Below are positions 42,861-50,640 of a DNA stretch of 64,000 nt, piece after piece. The notes beneath the pieces were generated by a model that searched no databases, was not told the DNA's origin, and saw nothing but the letters and a program-made list of their open reading frames with translations. Source of the DNA: Roseomonas sp. GC11 (GTDB lineage Bacteria; Pseudomonadota; Alphaproteobacteria; Acetobacterales; Acetobacteraceae); the NCBI RefSeq assembly GCF_024437745.1, contig NZ_JANFNY010000009.1, positions 1 to 64,000 of the forward strand, written 5' to 3'. Every line of letters begins with the position of its first letter. The first letter of the stretch is position 1. Made by a program: the position numbers and the translations under genes.

Positions 42861-43286
42861 TCACGGCGTCACCTCGGCCACGGCATCGACAGGTGGAAGC
42901 GGGCCTTCATCGGCCTGGCGCGCGCGGCGGGCGCGCTCGCGATCAGCGCCGGGCTCCGGGCAACGCAGGCTGCGCCGCGCGATCTCGATCCAGACATGCA
43001 GCGGCAGCACCACCATCGGCGTCGCGCGGTCGCGCCAGAGAAACAGCGCGTCATTGCCACCGAGCCAGCGCTCCAGCGTCTTGAAGCCGTCCCCCTCGCC
43101 GCGCGCCTTGACCTCCGCCTTCAGCGGCTCGGCACCGCGGACATAGAGATCGACATCGGCGCCATTGCCGCGATACCGGACGGCGCCCGAGAGCGGCACG
43201 CGCTCAGCACGGATCCCGCACTTCGTGTGAATGTCGACGATAGCCCGCTCGCGGCGCAGGCCCTTGTCGCGGGCGGATTTGCCCAT
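42861..43286 (-). CDS. Holliday-junction-resolvase-like nuclease
   Basis: A 141-residue basic protein with a PD-(D/E)XK pattern: KGLRRERAIVDIHTKCGIRA (helix), GNGADVDLYVRGAEPLKAEV with Asp and Glu, then KARGEGDGF. This resembles archaeal-type Hjc resolvases and phage RusA substitutes. ATG 43286 is preferred because it begins GKSARDKGLRRE and has GAGG upstream. It would resolve recombination intermediates. Confidence 0.65.
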   Translation of the reverse strand: MGKSARDKGLRRERAIVDIHTKCGIRAERVPLSGAVRYRGNGADVDLYVRGAEPLKAEVKARGEGDGFKTLERWLGGNDALFLWRDRATPMVVLPLHVWIEIARRSLRCPEPGADRERARRARQADEGPLPPVDAVAEVTP

Positions 43287-43294
43287 GGCCGACC

Positions 43295-43765
43295 TCACGC
43301 CACCTGCCGGTGGGTCTGCATGATCCGGCCGAGGCGGCGCAGCAGCCCCCCGCGGCGGATGCAGTCACCACCATGGTTGATAAGATACTCACCGGCCTCG
43401 TCGATCTCCTGCGGCAGGAGGTGGCTCGGCAGCAGCGGCACGAAGGCGTTGCGGCTGGGGACGAACACTTCGCCACGTCCGATCTGCTCCACCGTCGCGC
43501 GGGCATCCGCCGGGAACATCTCCATCTGCTCGGCGCGCAGCCCCTCAGCGTGCTCGGCGATTTCGGCACTGCGCTTGAGGTCGTCGCGGATCAGCTTGTT
43601 CAGCGCGGTGGAGAGGACCACGCCGAAGAGTTGGTCGTCCTGGCGGATTTCGTCCGCTGCATTCCGGACAACCTCGCCGACGATCGCCGGCACGCTGCCA
43701 CGGTGGAGGACGCTGAGGCGGGCTTCGCGGATCAGGGTCCGCATGCGGTCACGCGGCGTGGTCAT
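43295..43765 (-). CDS. Phage protein of unknown function
   Basis: A 156-residue protein (RMRTLIREARLSVLHRGSVP, GVVLSTALNKLIRDDLKRSA). The frame extends to 44242 but upstream residues are Arg/Pro shadow of the next gene, so ATG 43765 is used; it overlaps the upstream gene by 17 bp. No recognised domain. Confidence 0.6.
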   Translation of the reverse strand: MTTPRDRMRTLIREARLSVLHRGSVPAIVGEVVRNAADEIRQDDQLFGVVLSTALNKLIRDDLKRSAEIAEHAEGLRAEQMEMFPADARATVEQIGRGEVFVPSRNAFVPLLPSHLLPQEIDEAGEYLINHGGDCIRRGGLLRRLGRIMQTHRQVA

Positions 43766-44474
43766 GTTCGTTCTCCAGGGCGTTGATCCAGAGCGGCAGC
43801 CGCCGCAGCGCTTCGCAGGCCTCGCCGCGCAGATCGGCGAGCAGGGCGCGCGGGCTGCGGCCGGCGAGCGATGCGAAGTCGATGGGCAGGGTCGCCACGG
43901 TGAGGATGGCGGCGGTGAAATCGGCCCAGTCGGCGCCGATGGGCGCGACCTTCGACTGTTCCGGCGGCGGGGAAGCACGCTTCGGCCGAGAGGGCAGCGG
44001 GCCCAAAGTGGCCTGGACGGCATCACGCACAGCGCCGCGCAGCCCGGCCATGGTCGGCGGCGCCCCGTCAGCGCGGGACTGCGCGAAATAGGCCTCCATC
44101 GCGGCGCGCCCCGCGGCCTGGGCCTGTTCCTCACGCCCACCGGCGAGCGCCTCGTAGCGCTGCGCGGTGCTGGTCGAGATGCCAGCATCGGCCAGCGCCT
44201 CGGCTTTCGACTTCCCACCGGTGGGAAGTCGAACCGTGGCACTATCGGCCTGGCGGACGGTCTGGGCCTGATCGAGATCGCGGCTCAGTTCCCCGATGCG
44301 AACGCAGGCGCGCAGGTGGATTTCGCGCACCCAGACCTCGAGGTCGCGGTCGTCGCGCTGGCGGGCATAGGCGGCGAGCGCCGCGGCCTTGTCGCGGATC
44401 TCCGAGGCCTCATCGATGCGGGCGCATTCCGCCAGCGCCGTGCGGGCCTGCTCGTAGCGGACCAGCGCGCTCAT
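43749..44474 (-). CDS. Phage protein of unknown function, possibly regulatory
   Basis: A 241-residue protein. The first 70 residues are helical and charged (VREIHLRACVRIGELSRDLD); residues 85-110 contain KSKAEALADAGISTSTAQRY, which looks like an HTH recognition segment. The remainder is Ala-rich and helical. The stop/start overlap with the upstream excisionase-like gene is 1 bp. It may be a replication or DNA-binding factor; no family name is justified. Confidence 0.55.
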   Translation of the reverse strand: MSALVRYEQARTALAECARIDEASEIRDKAAALAAYARQRDDRDLEVWVREIHLRACVRIGELSRDLDQAQTVRQADSATVRLPTGGKSKAEALADAGISTSTAQRYEALAGGREEQAQAAGRAAMEAYFAQSRADGAPPTMAGLRGAVRDAVQATLGPLPSRPKRASPPPEQSKVAPIGADWADFTAAILTVATLPIDFASLAGRSPRALLADLRGEACEALRRLPLWINALENEHDHAA

Positions 44475-44743
44475 CAGGCGGTCGCCTTGGCCGGCACGAC
44501 CGTGTCGGGGCGCTGCACAGCGCCGGCCGGATCGCGTGCCTGCGCTGCCTCGAAGGCCTCGACGTCCTCCAGTCGGTAGAGGATGCGGCCGCCCAGCTTC
44601 AGGAAGGCGGGCCCCTGGTTCAGGTAGCGCCAGCGCTCGAGGGTGCGGATCGACAGGCCCCAGCGGTTTGCGAGGTCATGCTGATCCAGGTGGCGAACCA
44701 GCCCACCGTTCCGCTGCGCTTCAATGTCATGCTGCCTGCTCAT
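44474..44743 (-). CDS. Excisionase/MerR-like small DNA-binding protein
   Basis: About 89 residues with a winged HTH of the excisionase/MerR_1 kind (LDQHDLANRWGLSIRTLERW, ILYRLEDVEAFEAAQ). Such proteins are recombination directionality factors or small repressors. It is early in the long minus-strand operon, downstream of a sigma-like gene. A role as the recombinase partner is possible but unproven. Confidence 0.7.
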   Translation of the reverse strand: MSRQHDIEAQRNGGLVRHLDQHDLANRWGLSIRTLERWRYLNQGPAFLKLGGRILYRLEDVEAFEAAQARDPAGAVQRPDTVVPAKATA

Positions 44744-44752
44744 GCCGGGCAC

Positions 44753-45106
44753 CTACCGGCGAGCGTCGAAATCTGTCGGGGTCAGGACTTCGGCCAGCCT
44801 GCCGCGCGCCACCCGGCTCCGGGGCCGCGCTATCGCCAGATAGCTGAAATCCTCCTCGTCATGACGCTGCTGCACGAGATGCAGCAGCCCCGCCTCGGCC
44901 AGTTTGAGCGCCCGCTGCGCCACGCGCAGAAGCTCCCGCCGCTCGGGCTCCGGCCGCAGAAAGCTGAGCGGAGAAATCTCCACCGCGAGAAAGCCGCGAT
45001 GATAGACGAGGCGATCGCCAGGGAGCGCCAAACCACACCAGCCGCAGAACGCGGCTTCGGTCAAAGGCAGCTCCGGCGCCCGAAGGTCGATGAGGGTGCT
45101 GTTCAT
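44753..45106 (-). CDS. Phage protein of unknown function
   Basis: A 117-residue protein with an N-terminal CGWCGLALPG motif, suggestive of half a zinc ribbon, and a helical LLRVAQRALKLAEAGLLHLV region. It starts just after the sigma-like gene. No family recognised. Confidence 0.5.
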   Translation of the reverse strand: MNSTLIDLRAPELPLTEAAFCGWCGLALPGDRLVYHRGFLAVEISPLSFLRPEPERRELLRVAQRALKLAEAGLLHLVQQRHDEEDFSYLAIARPRSRVARGRLAEVLTPTDFDARR

Positions 45107-45139
45107 ATCCAGTATTACCCAGCCTCCTGCGGATCCGTC

Positions 45140-45712
45140 TCACGCCGCCGCCGGGATGCCGGCGGCGAGGAGGCGAAGGCGCAGTTCAGCCAACTGGCGG
45201 TACAGAGTGGCGCGGGACACGCGGCTGCCCTTGGCGATCGCATGGGGCGTGCGTTCGACCAACTGCGCGCAGAGCGCGATCTGGTCGGCGGAGAGGGCGC
45301 CAAGAGCCCGGTCGAGATCGAGCCGCCGCTCCACCGCCGCAAAGGCGCCCGTGGGCTGCCCGAGCCAGGCGCCGTAACCCTCCGCCTCCGCGAGGGTGTC
45401 CCCGATCGTGAGGCTGCCGCGGCCAGGCTGGGGAGCATCCAGGGCAACGGCAGTCATGGCAGCACGCCCACGACGGAAGCGCGTGGCGAGGCGGAGGGCG
45501 TGGTGCTCGAAGCAGGAGGCCGCGAAGGCGCCAAGGCTGCCGCGGTGCGGCTCAAACCCCTTCAGGCGGGCGAGCAGATCCACCAGAAGGTCCTGCCGGA
45601 GGTCCTCCTGCTCGTGCCGAGGCATGCGGCCGGTGTGGATGATGCGCTGCGCGACGCGGTCAGCGTCCCGCTGCAGGGCGGCGAGGTCGGTGGGGAGGAG
45701 CGTGGCGGGCAT
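45140..45712 (-). CDS. Sigma-70-like region 2/4 protein
   Basis: A 190-residue protein with a sigma region 2 look (MPRHEQEDLRQDLLVDLLAR, GAFAASCFEHHALRLATRFR) and a region-4-like C-terminal HTH (TPHAIAKGSRVSRATLYRQL). It could direct RNA polymerase to phage promoters. The spacing between the two regions fits small sigma factors. Family assignment is moderate. Confidence 0.6.
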   Translation of the reverse strand: MPATLLPTDLAALQRDADRVAQRIIHTGRMPRHEQEDLRQDLLVDLLARLKGFEPHRGSLGAFAASCFEHHALRLATRFRRGRAAMTAVALDAPQPGRGSLTIGDTLAEAEGYGAWLGQPTGAFAAVERRLDLDRALGALSADQIALCAQLVERTPHAIAKGSRVSRATLYRQLAELRLRLLAAGIPAAA

Positions 45713-45833
45713 CGGCGGGTCCGGTCCATCGGGTGGCGATGGCAGGAGCCTGACGAAACACGATGCGGCCGGCCTTTCGGCAGGCTTTCGGTTCCTATCG
45801 GAAGGCTATCGGTCCCGGCGGTGGAGCGGCAGG

Positions 45834-46796
45834 TCAGCCGAGAAAGATTTTCCCCGGCTCGATCGCCAGCCTGTATCCGCCCCGGCGGTCATTCTGGATG
45901 AGCTTCTGGGCGGCCGGGCGTTCAAGACCGGCCGCGGCGGCGAGTGCTGTCCGCAAGCGGCTGACAGAGACCGTGACCTGCTCCACCTGCGGCAGCGCGT
46001 CGCAGGCTTGGCCGGCCGCGAGGGCTGCGAGCAGATCATCCCCAGGCACGAAGCCGCCATCAGAGGCCGCTTCCCGGGCCAGTTCGGCCAGCACGCGGAA
46101 ATCCCGCGGCTCCAATTTGAGCCCCCGCCGGTGATAGCGGGCCGTGGCGCTGTGTTCGGACATCTCGAGGGCATCCGGCGGCAACTCTGTGGGGAGACCG
46201 ATTGCAGCCAGCTTCAGGACCAGGGGCAAGGCCGCCTGCTCATCCAACAGGTCAGACGCAGCCGCGATGGCCACGCCCTCGAGGGCGATCCGTCGCCCAA
46301 TATCCAAGGCAAACTGGCGTGGCGTCGGGGTCAGAATCACCGGCCATGCCGTGCTGCTCCGCCCCTTCAGCGACGATACGAGTTCGATGACGTTGGCATC
46401 TGTCAGAAGCCGGACCAGGTAGAAAACCCGGCGATGCGGATCGTCCGGGAATTGCCCCAGATGCACCACCTTGTCGCTCAGCCTCTCCACCGGTGGCCCC
46501 GCAAGGCCCGCCGACCGCCGGATCTGCCACCCAACCGCCCGGAAGTCGATATCAAGCCAGCGGATACCCTCCTGCGCGCCACCAGCGACCATGGCGTTGC
46601 CGTGCTCATCGATGGTGATGGAGACCAGATCGAGATCATCCGGTGCACGGCGATACCGCAACACACCGAGCCGGCGATAATCGGCGACGGCATCACGGAA
46701 GGGCGCGATATCGTCCGCCGTCAGCGCACGGATGGGATGCTGGTCAAGCCGCTGCAGCAGCAAGCTGCAAAGACGGCATGGCTTCGCTGAGTCCAT
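45834..46796 (-). CDS. Unknown protein with C-terminal OmpR-like winged helix
   Basis: A 320-residue protein. The N-terminus has CRLCSLLLQRL; the middle 220 residues match nothing I know; the last 80 (TVSVSRLRTALAAAAGLERP, LIQNDRRGGYRLAIEPG) have the OmpR/PhoB or SARP winged-helix pattern. Its start lies 53 bp inside the 3' end of the next upstream gene, an unusually long same-strand overlap suggesting tight co-expression. Possibly a phage regulator. Confidence 0.55.
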   Translation of the reverse strand: MDSAKPCRLCSLLLQRLDQHPIRALTADDIAPFRDAVADYRRLGVLRYRRAPDDLDLVSITIDEHGNAMVAGGAQEGIRWLDIDFRAVGWQIRRSAGLAGPPVERLSDKVVHLGQFPDDPHRRVFYLVRLLTDANVIELVSSLKGRSSTAWPVILTPTPRQFALDIGRRIALEGVAIAAASDLLDEQAALPLVLKLAAIGLPTELPPDALEMSEHSATARYHRRGLKLEPRDFRVLAELAREAASDGGFVPGDDLLAALAAGQACDALPQVEQVTVSVSRLRTALAAAAGLERPAAQKLIQNDRRGGYRLAIEPGKIFLG

Positions 46797-47976
46797 TGTG
46801 CCGCAGGTGCTGGAAGATCCGGGCCTCGAACATGTGGTCCCTGAAGCTGACCACGTTATGGGGACGGATGGTCACCATCACGTCCTGCCGCCGGCCGTCC
46901 ACATCAAAGCGCAACAGCAGCTTCAAATGGCTGATCCTGAGGGTGGCCAGGTCAATACCGGGCACCATCTCGGACAATCGCGCGAGGGCATTCTCATTGT
47001 CCCACACGGTCAGACGCCAGGGAGAGCCGCCGGGGCTGGCCCGATCCGGATCGGCTTCGTCCACCTCAATCTCCTTGACGAAGACCTCGCGCAGTTCTTC
47101 ATCCCAGTCATTCAGGAACTGCCAGGCCACCCCCTTCTGCTGCAGCGGACGCAGAGTGTAGAGACGGTCACTCCCTGGGCGCGTGAAGAAATCCGGCTCG
47201 CCGAGCAGATACTGCGCGAACAGGCTGACAAGCGCACGGCGCTCTATCGGGCTGCGGGCATTCACCTTGATATGGCCGGCGATCGGCTCGTAGCAGATCG
47301 TATCGAGTGTCATCTCGCGGATGTTGCGAACCTTCTGCTCGCCAGCCTCTTCGACGGTGGTCGTGATCGCGTTCATGCCGTGCTCGACAATCACGTTGAC
47401 GGCCTCGGCTTCGGGATACCAGTAGACTTCACAGATGCGCCCCTGATAGCGGCGGGCAAAGAAGGCAGAGCATGCCGCACGAAAGGCTTCCTGCGCTTGC
47501 CATTCGTCATGCCGAGAGCACACACCACGGCGAGCCCCGACGAGCCGCAGCGGTGAGGCGGCGAACAGCGCGTGGCGGTGGACAGCCTTCTGGAAGATCT
47601 GCGGATGGCGAAGGTAGGCGTGCAGGGCCAGGTGTCGTGGCGTCATCTGGCGGCCGTCATCTGGGGCATCCAACTGCCCCTCGGGCACCAGTTGAACACC
47701 ATTGAGCGCAGCGATCTCCTCCAGTGCCCGCTGGCCATTCGGATTGGACAGAATGAGAATGCAGTGCAGCGCATCGAGGAGTGGATCCGGGAAACGCTCA
47801 CCCTGGTTTTTGAAGAGATCGAACAAAGCCTCACGACGCGCAGCCTCATCGGCCGGCAAATCGTCCCAGGCAAACGCCATGGCCGTGGCGTAGGGCTCCA
47901 GGAGTTCTTGGAGCAGATCGAGGTCCACGGTCCGCATGAAGGCGCGGTTCACAAAATTCCGGACGTTCTTGGCCAT
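46744..47976 (-). CDS. Unknown 410-residue protein paired with the winged-helix gene
   Basis: A 410-residue soluble protein without recognised motif. Features: RNFVNRAFMRTVDLDLLQEL start, two Cys in VGARRGVCSRHDEW and ACSAFFARR, and a C-terminal DVMVTIRPHNVVSFRDHMFE block. No signal or membrane segment. It is the promoter-proximal gene of the minus-strand phage operon, divergent from the recombinase cassette, and overlaps the winged-helix gene by 53 bp. Position suggests an early regulatory or defence role, which is inference only. Confidence 0.55.
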   Translation of the reverse strand: MAKNVRNFVNRAFMRTVDLDLLQELLEPYATAMAFAWDDLPADEAARREALFDLFKNQGERFPDPLLDALHCILILSNPNGQRALEEIAALNGVQLVPEGQLDAPDDGRQMTPRHLALHAYLRHPQIFQKAVHRHALFAASPLRLVGARRGVCSRHDEWQAQEAFRAACSAFFARRYQGRICEVYWYPEAEAVNVIVEHGMNAITTTVEEAGEQKVRNIREMTLDTICYEPIAGHIKVNARSPIERRALVSLFAQYLLGEPDFFTRPGSDRLYTLRPLQQKGVAWQFLNDWDEELREVFVKEIEVDEADPDRASPGGSPWRLTVWDNENALARLSEMVPGIDLATLRISHLKLLLRFDVDGRRQDVMVTIRPHNVVSFRDHMFEARIFQHLRHNGLSEAMPSLQLAAAAA

Positions 47977-48013
47977 TGCGCACCTCCGGCAAAGTGCTCC
48001 CGCGATTTTCTAT

Positions 48014-48042
48014 CCCGGATTACGATCCGGGTTCGAATCGAA
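48014..48042. promoter_or_regulatory. Adjacent palindromes in a divergent intergenic region
   Basis: Two abutting symmetrical elements lie between the divergent genes at 47976 and 48090: CCCGGAT-TACG-ATCCGGG (48014-48031) and TTCGAATCGAA (48032-48042). Back-to-back dyads in a divergent phage promoter region suggest operators for a lysogeny-type switch. Confidence 0.45.
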
Positions 48043-48089
48043 TCCGCGTGAGGGGGGGGCATGAGACGGATCGGCCCTCGTCTGGGTAA

Positions 48090-48317
48090 ATGGAGGAGGT
48101 GACCCGCCATCTCCCGTCCCCCCTCCCCAACCCCCACCTCCCGCCCCACCTCCGCGAGGTCTGCGCCCTCCTCGCCCGCGGCCTACTGCGGCTGCGCAGC
48201 CACACCGCCGAAGAATACGCCCACGACGCCGCGCAGGCCCGCGACTGGGGAGAGGTTTGCCTACCCTCGCCGCCCCCGCAGCGCCCTCATGCCCGGACAC
48301 AACGGAGACCGGCATGA
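48090..48317 (+). CDS. Small protein of the DUF2924-recombinase cassette
   Basis: A 75-residue protein with a Pro-rich start and a central helix (LREVCALLARGLLRLRSHTA), ending in an Arg-rich tail. Its end overlaps the start of the DUF2924 gene by 4 bp. Comparable small genes accompany DUF2924-recombinase pairs in alphaproteobacteria. Function unknown. Confidence 0.55.
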   Translation: MEEVTRHLPSPLPNPHLPPHLREVCALLARGLLRLRSHTAEEYAHDAAQARDWGEVCLPSPPPQRPHARTQRRPA

Positions 48318-48790
48318 CAACGCACTCCCCTCCCCCGCCCGCATCCGACAGCGTCCTGCCGCGCCTGGCCGCGCTCAAAACCGCCGATATCGCCACCCTC
48401 AAAGAGCAATGGCGCAGCCTCTTTGGCCGCGAAGCCCCGCCCCATAACAGGAAGTTCCTCGAAAGCCGCCTCGCCTATCGCATCCAGGAACTCGCCTATG
48501 GCGGCCTCAAGCCGGAGATGGTGGCCCGCCTCGAAGCCCTCGGCGAGCAGCTCGATGGCGGCAATGTCGTGCTGCGCCGCCTGCGCGCCGGATCGGATCG
48601 CCCGGTGATTGGCACACGCCTGATCCGCGAATACCAGGGCGTCCAGCATGGCGTCACCGTCCTCGCCGATGGCTTCGAATATGAGGGCCGGCCCTATCGT
48701 TCCCTCTCCGCCATCGCCCGCCACATCACCGGCACGCGCTGGAATGGCTGGGCCTTCTTTGGCCTCAAAGCCCAGCGGGGGTCTGCATGA
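48314..48790 (+). CDS. DUF2924-domain protein
   Basis: A 158-residue DUF2924 protein: KTADIATLKEQWRSLFGREA, FLESRLAYRIQELAYGGLKP and RSLSAIARHITGTRWNGWAF are typical. DUF2924 genes are nearly always upstream of large serine recombinases and may help them. ATG 48314 has GGAGACC upstream. The stop overlaps the recombinase start as ATGA. Confidence 0.85.
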   Translation: MTTHSPPPPASDSVLPRLAALKTADIATLKEQWRSLFGREAPPHNRKFLESRLAYRIQELAYGGLKPEMVARLEALGEQLDGGNVVLRRLRAGSDRPVIGTRLIREYQGVQHGVTVLADGFEYEGRPYRSLSAIARHITGTRWNGWAFFGLKAQRGSA

Positions 48791-50109
48791 CACGCAAATC
48801 CTCTCGTGAGGCCGATCTGCCGGCCACGACCCTCAAACGCCGCTGCGCTGTCTACACCCGCAAATCCACCGAGGAGGGACTGGAAAAAGAATTCAACAGC
48901 CTCGACGCCCAGCGCGATGCCTGCGAGGCCTATATCGCCAGCCAGCGCGGCGAGGGCTGGCTCCTGGTGGCCGATCGCTATGATGATGGCGGCATCTCCG
49001 GCAGCACGCTCGAGCGCCCGGCCCTGCAACGCCTGCTGCGCGAGATCGAGGCCGGATACGTCGATGTCGTCGTGGTCTACAAGATCGACCGCCTCAGCCG
49101 CTCGCTGATGCATTTCGCAAAGCTGGTCGAGGTGTTCGACGCCCACAGCGTCACCTTCGTCTCGGTGACGCAGAGCTTCAACACCACCACCAGCATGGGG
49201 CGGCTCACCCTCAACATCCTGCTCTCCTTTGCGCAGTTTGAGCGCGAGGTGATCCGCGAGCGCGTGCAGGACAAGGTTGCCGCCTCCAAGGCACGCGGCC
49301 TGTGGATGGGCGGGCCGGTGCCGCTCGGTTATGTCGTGCGCGACCGCAAGCTGGTGATCGAGCCGTCCGAGGCGGCTGTGGTGCAAAGGATCTTTTCTCT
49401 CTTCGCTGAAACCCGCTCCGGCTTTGCCACGCTGCGCCAACTCGCCGCTGAGGGGGTGCGCAGCAAGAGCGGCCGGCCCTTCGACAAGGGTTCTCTCTAT
49501 CGGCTGCTGCACAACCGCATCAGCATCGGCGAGGTCACCCACAAGGGCCAGGCCTATCCCGGCGCGCATCCGGCCATCCTGCCGCGGGCGCTTTGGGATG
49601 AGGTGCAGGCCATCATCAACACCCCGGCGGCCAGTCGTGCCAACCAGAACCGGCGGCAGAGCCCGGCCCTGCTGCGCGGCTTGATCTTTGGCCCGGATGG
49701 CCGCGCCATGTCGCCCTCGCAGACGCGGCGGCGTGGCAAGCTCTATCGCTATTACGTCGCGCAAGCCGTGATGAAGGGCGCGCGCAGCGACTGCCCGGTG
49801 CGGCGCCTGCCGGCCGGCGAGATCGAGGGCGCGGTGGTGGCGCAACTGCGCGCACTGCTGCGCCAGCCGGAGGTGGTGGTGGGCACCTGGCGCGCCGCCC
49901 GGGCCGAAGCGCCGGAGTTCACCGAGGGCGAGACCCTGGCGGCACTGGAACGGCTGGACCCACTCTGGGAGGAGCTTTTTCCGGCCGAGCAGGCGCGCAT
50001 TGTCCGGCTGCTGGTGGAGCGGGTGGATGTCAGCCCCGCCGGCGCCGACATCCGGCTGCGGCTGGAGGGGCTGGCCAGCCTGGTGCAGGATCTGCGGAGG
50101 GCGGCATGA
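48787..50109 (+). CDS. Serine recombinase/integrase
   Basis: A 440-residue serine site-specific recombinase. The resolvase domain has nucleophile S27 in AVYTRKSTEEGLE, VVYKIDRLSRSLMHFAKLV, and FAQFEREVIRERVQDKVAAS. A Recombinase domain follows (GPVPLGYVVRDRKLVIEPSE, LYRLLHNRISIGEVTHKGQA). The zinc-ribbon region seen in longer relatives is short. It would integrate and excise the element. Its partner attachment sites were not identified. Confidence 0.9.
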   Translation: MTRKSSREADLPATTLKRRCAVYTRKSTEEGLEKEFNSLDAQRDACEAYIASQRGEGWLLVADRYDDGGISGSTLERPALQRLLREIEAGYVDVVVVYKIDRLSRSLMHFAKLVEVFDAHSVTFVSVTQSFNTTTSMGRLTLNILLSFAQFEREVIRERVQDKVAASKARGLWMGGPVPLGYVVRDRKLVIEPSEAAVVQRIFSLFAETRSGFATLRQLAAEGVRSKSGRPFDKGSLYRLLHNRISIGEVTHKGQAYPGAHPAILPRALWDEVQAIINTPAASRANQNRRQSPALLRGLIFGPDGRAMSPSQTRRRGKLYRYYVAQAVMKGARSDCPVRRLPAGEIEGAVVAQLRALLRQPEVVVGTWRAARAEAPEFTEGETLAALERLDPLWEELFPAEQARIVRLLVERVDVSPAGADIRLRLEGLASLVQDLRRAA

Positions 50110-50522
50110 GCAGCCTCACCGTGCACGTCCCGCTGGCCATCCGCCGCCGCGGCGGGCGGAAGCGGGTGGTGGCGCCGGAGGGGGCGCCTGGCGTCACCGT
50201 GCTGTCCTGTCGCGCCGATCCGGCGCTGGTGAAAGCGCTGGCGCGGGGCTTCCGCTACAGCAAGCTGCTGGACCAGGGGCGCTACGCCTCGATCAGCGAG
50301 ATGGCCGCGGCCGAGAAGATCGACCGGGGGTATCTGGGGCGGCTGCTCCAGCTGACGCTGCTGGCGCCAGACATCGTCGAGGCGATCCTGGATGGGCGGC
50401 AGCCGGAGGGGGTGACGCTGGTGGGGCTGATGGAGGGGGTGCCGGTGGGGTGGGTGGAACAGAGGGGCAGGTTTCGTGGGGCAGCGCAGCTTTCCTGCCG
50501 AGGTGGAAGCATGCGACTATAG
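50106..50522 (+). CDS. Conserved cassette protein downstream of the recombinase
   Basis: A 138-residue protein with an HTH-like core (GRYASISEMAAAEKIDRGYL, LTLLAPDIVEAILDGRQPEG). Such proteins commonly follow the recombinase in this cassette. The last 15 or so residues (after VGWVEQ) look atypical and may be read-through past a broken original end. It is the final recognisable prophage gene before cas3, 118 bp away. Confidence 0.65.
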   Translation: MSSLTVHVPLAIRRRGGRKRVVAPEGAPGVTVLSCRADPALVKALARGFRYSKLLDQGRYASISEMAAAEKIDRGYLGRLLQLTLLAPDIVEAILDGRQPEGVTLVGLMEGVPVGWVEQRGRFRGAAQLSCRGGSMRL

Positions 50523-50565
50523 ACGCCCGCTCCAGCAGCGTCCGGTTGTCATTATCCATCAGGGC

Positions 50566-50640
50566 AACATCTCAAAAAATTATTTTGAATATTATAATAT
50601 TAATAAGAGAGAATTTTTTCTTAAAATCCAGGGATTAATA
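50566..50640 (+). promoter_or_regulatory. AT-rich region upstream of cas3, likely promoter
   Basis: A sharp AT-rich block immediately precedes cas3 in otherwise GC-rich DNA. It contains a perfect -10-like TATAAT at 50593-50598; no good -35 lies 16-18 bp upstream. A weak AGGG ribosome site lies about 7 bp before ATG 50641. It could also attract silencing proteins. Confidence 0.45.

Larger units (their letters stand above)
22515..50522. mobile_element. Prophage remnant
   Basis: Packaging genes (terminase small and large, gpW-like, portal), a long replication/recombination operon, three methyltransferases, regulators and a serine recombinase cassette lie between the truncated gntR and cas3. Nearly all phage genes are on the minus strand with short overlaps; only the recombinase cassette is on plus. 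No capsid, protease, tail, lysis or holin gene was recognised, so it is defective. Left boundary is the gntR breakpoint (about 22514); the right boundary near 50522 is judged by content. No attachment repeat was found. Confidence 0.75.

Noticed and set aside
47990-48060. A GGTTCGAATC-like string resembling a tRNA T-arm and hence a prophage attachment site.
   Set aside because: No stem closes correctly and no acceptor or anticodon arm is present; the string is better explained as palindromic operator-like DNA.
22490-50640. Direct repeats marking attL and attR of the prophage.
   Set aside because: Comparison of the gntR breakpoint with the region after the recombinase cassette showed no shared core; the left end seems to be a deletion.
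50476-50640. An N-terminal extension of Cas3 by 55 residues.
   Set aside because: The extension reads through AT-rich non-coding DNA and the previous gene's end; Cas3 similarity starts at ATG 50641.
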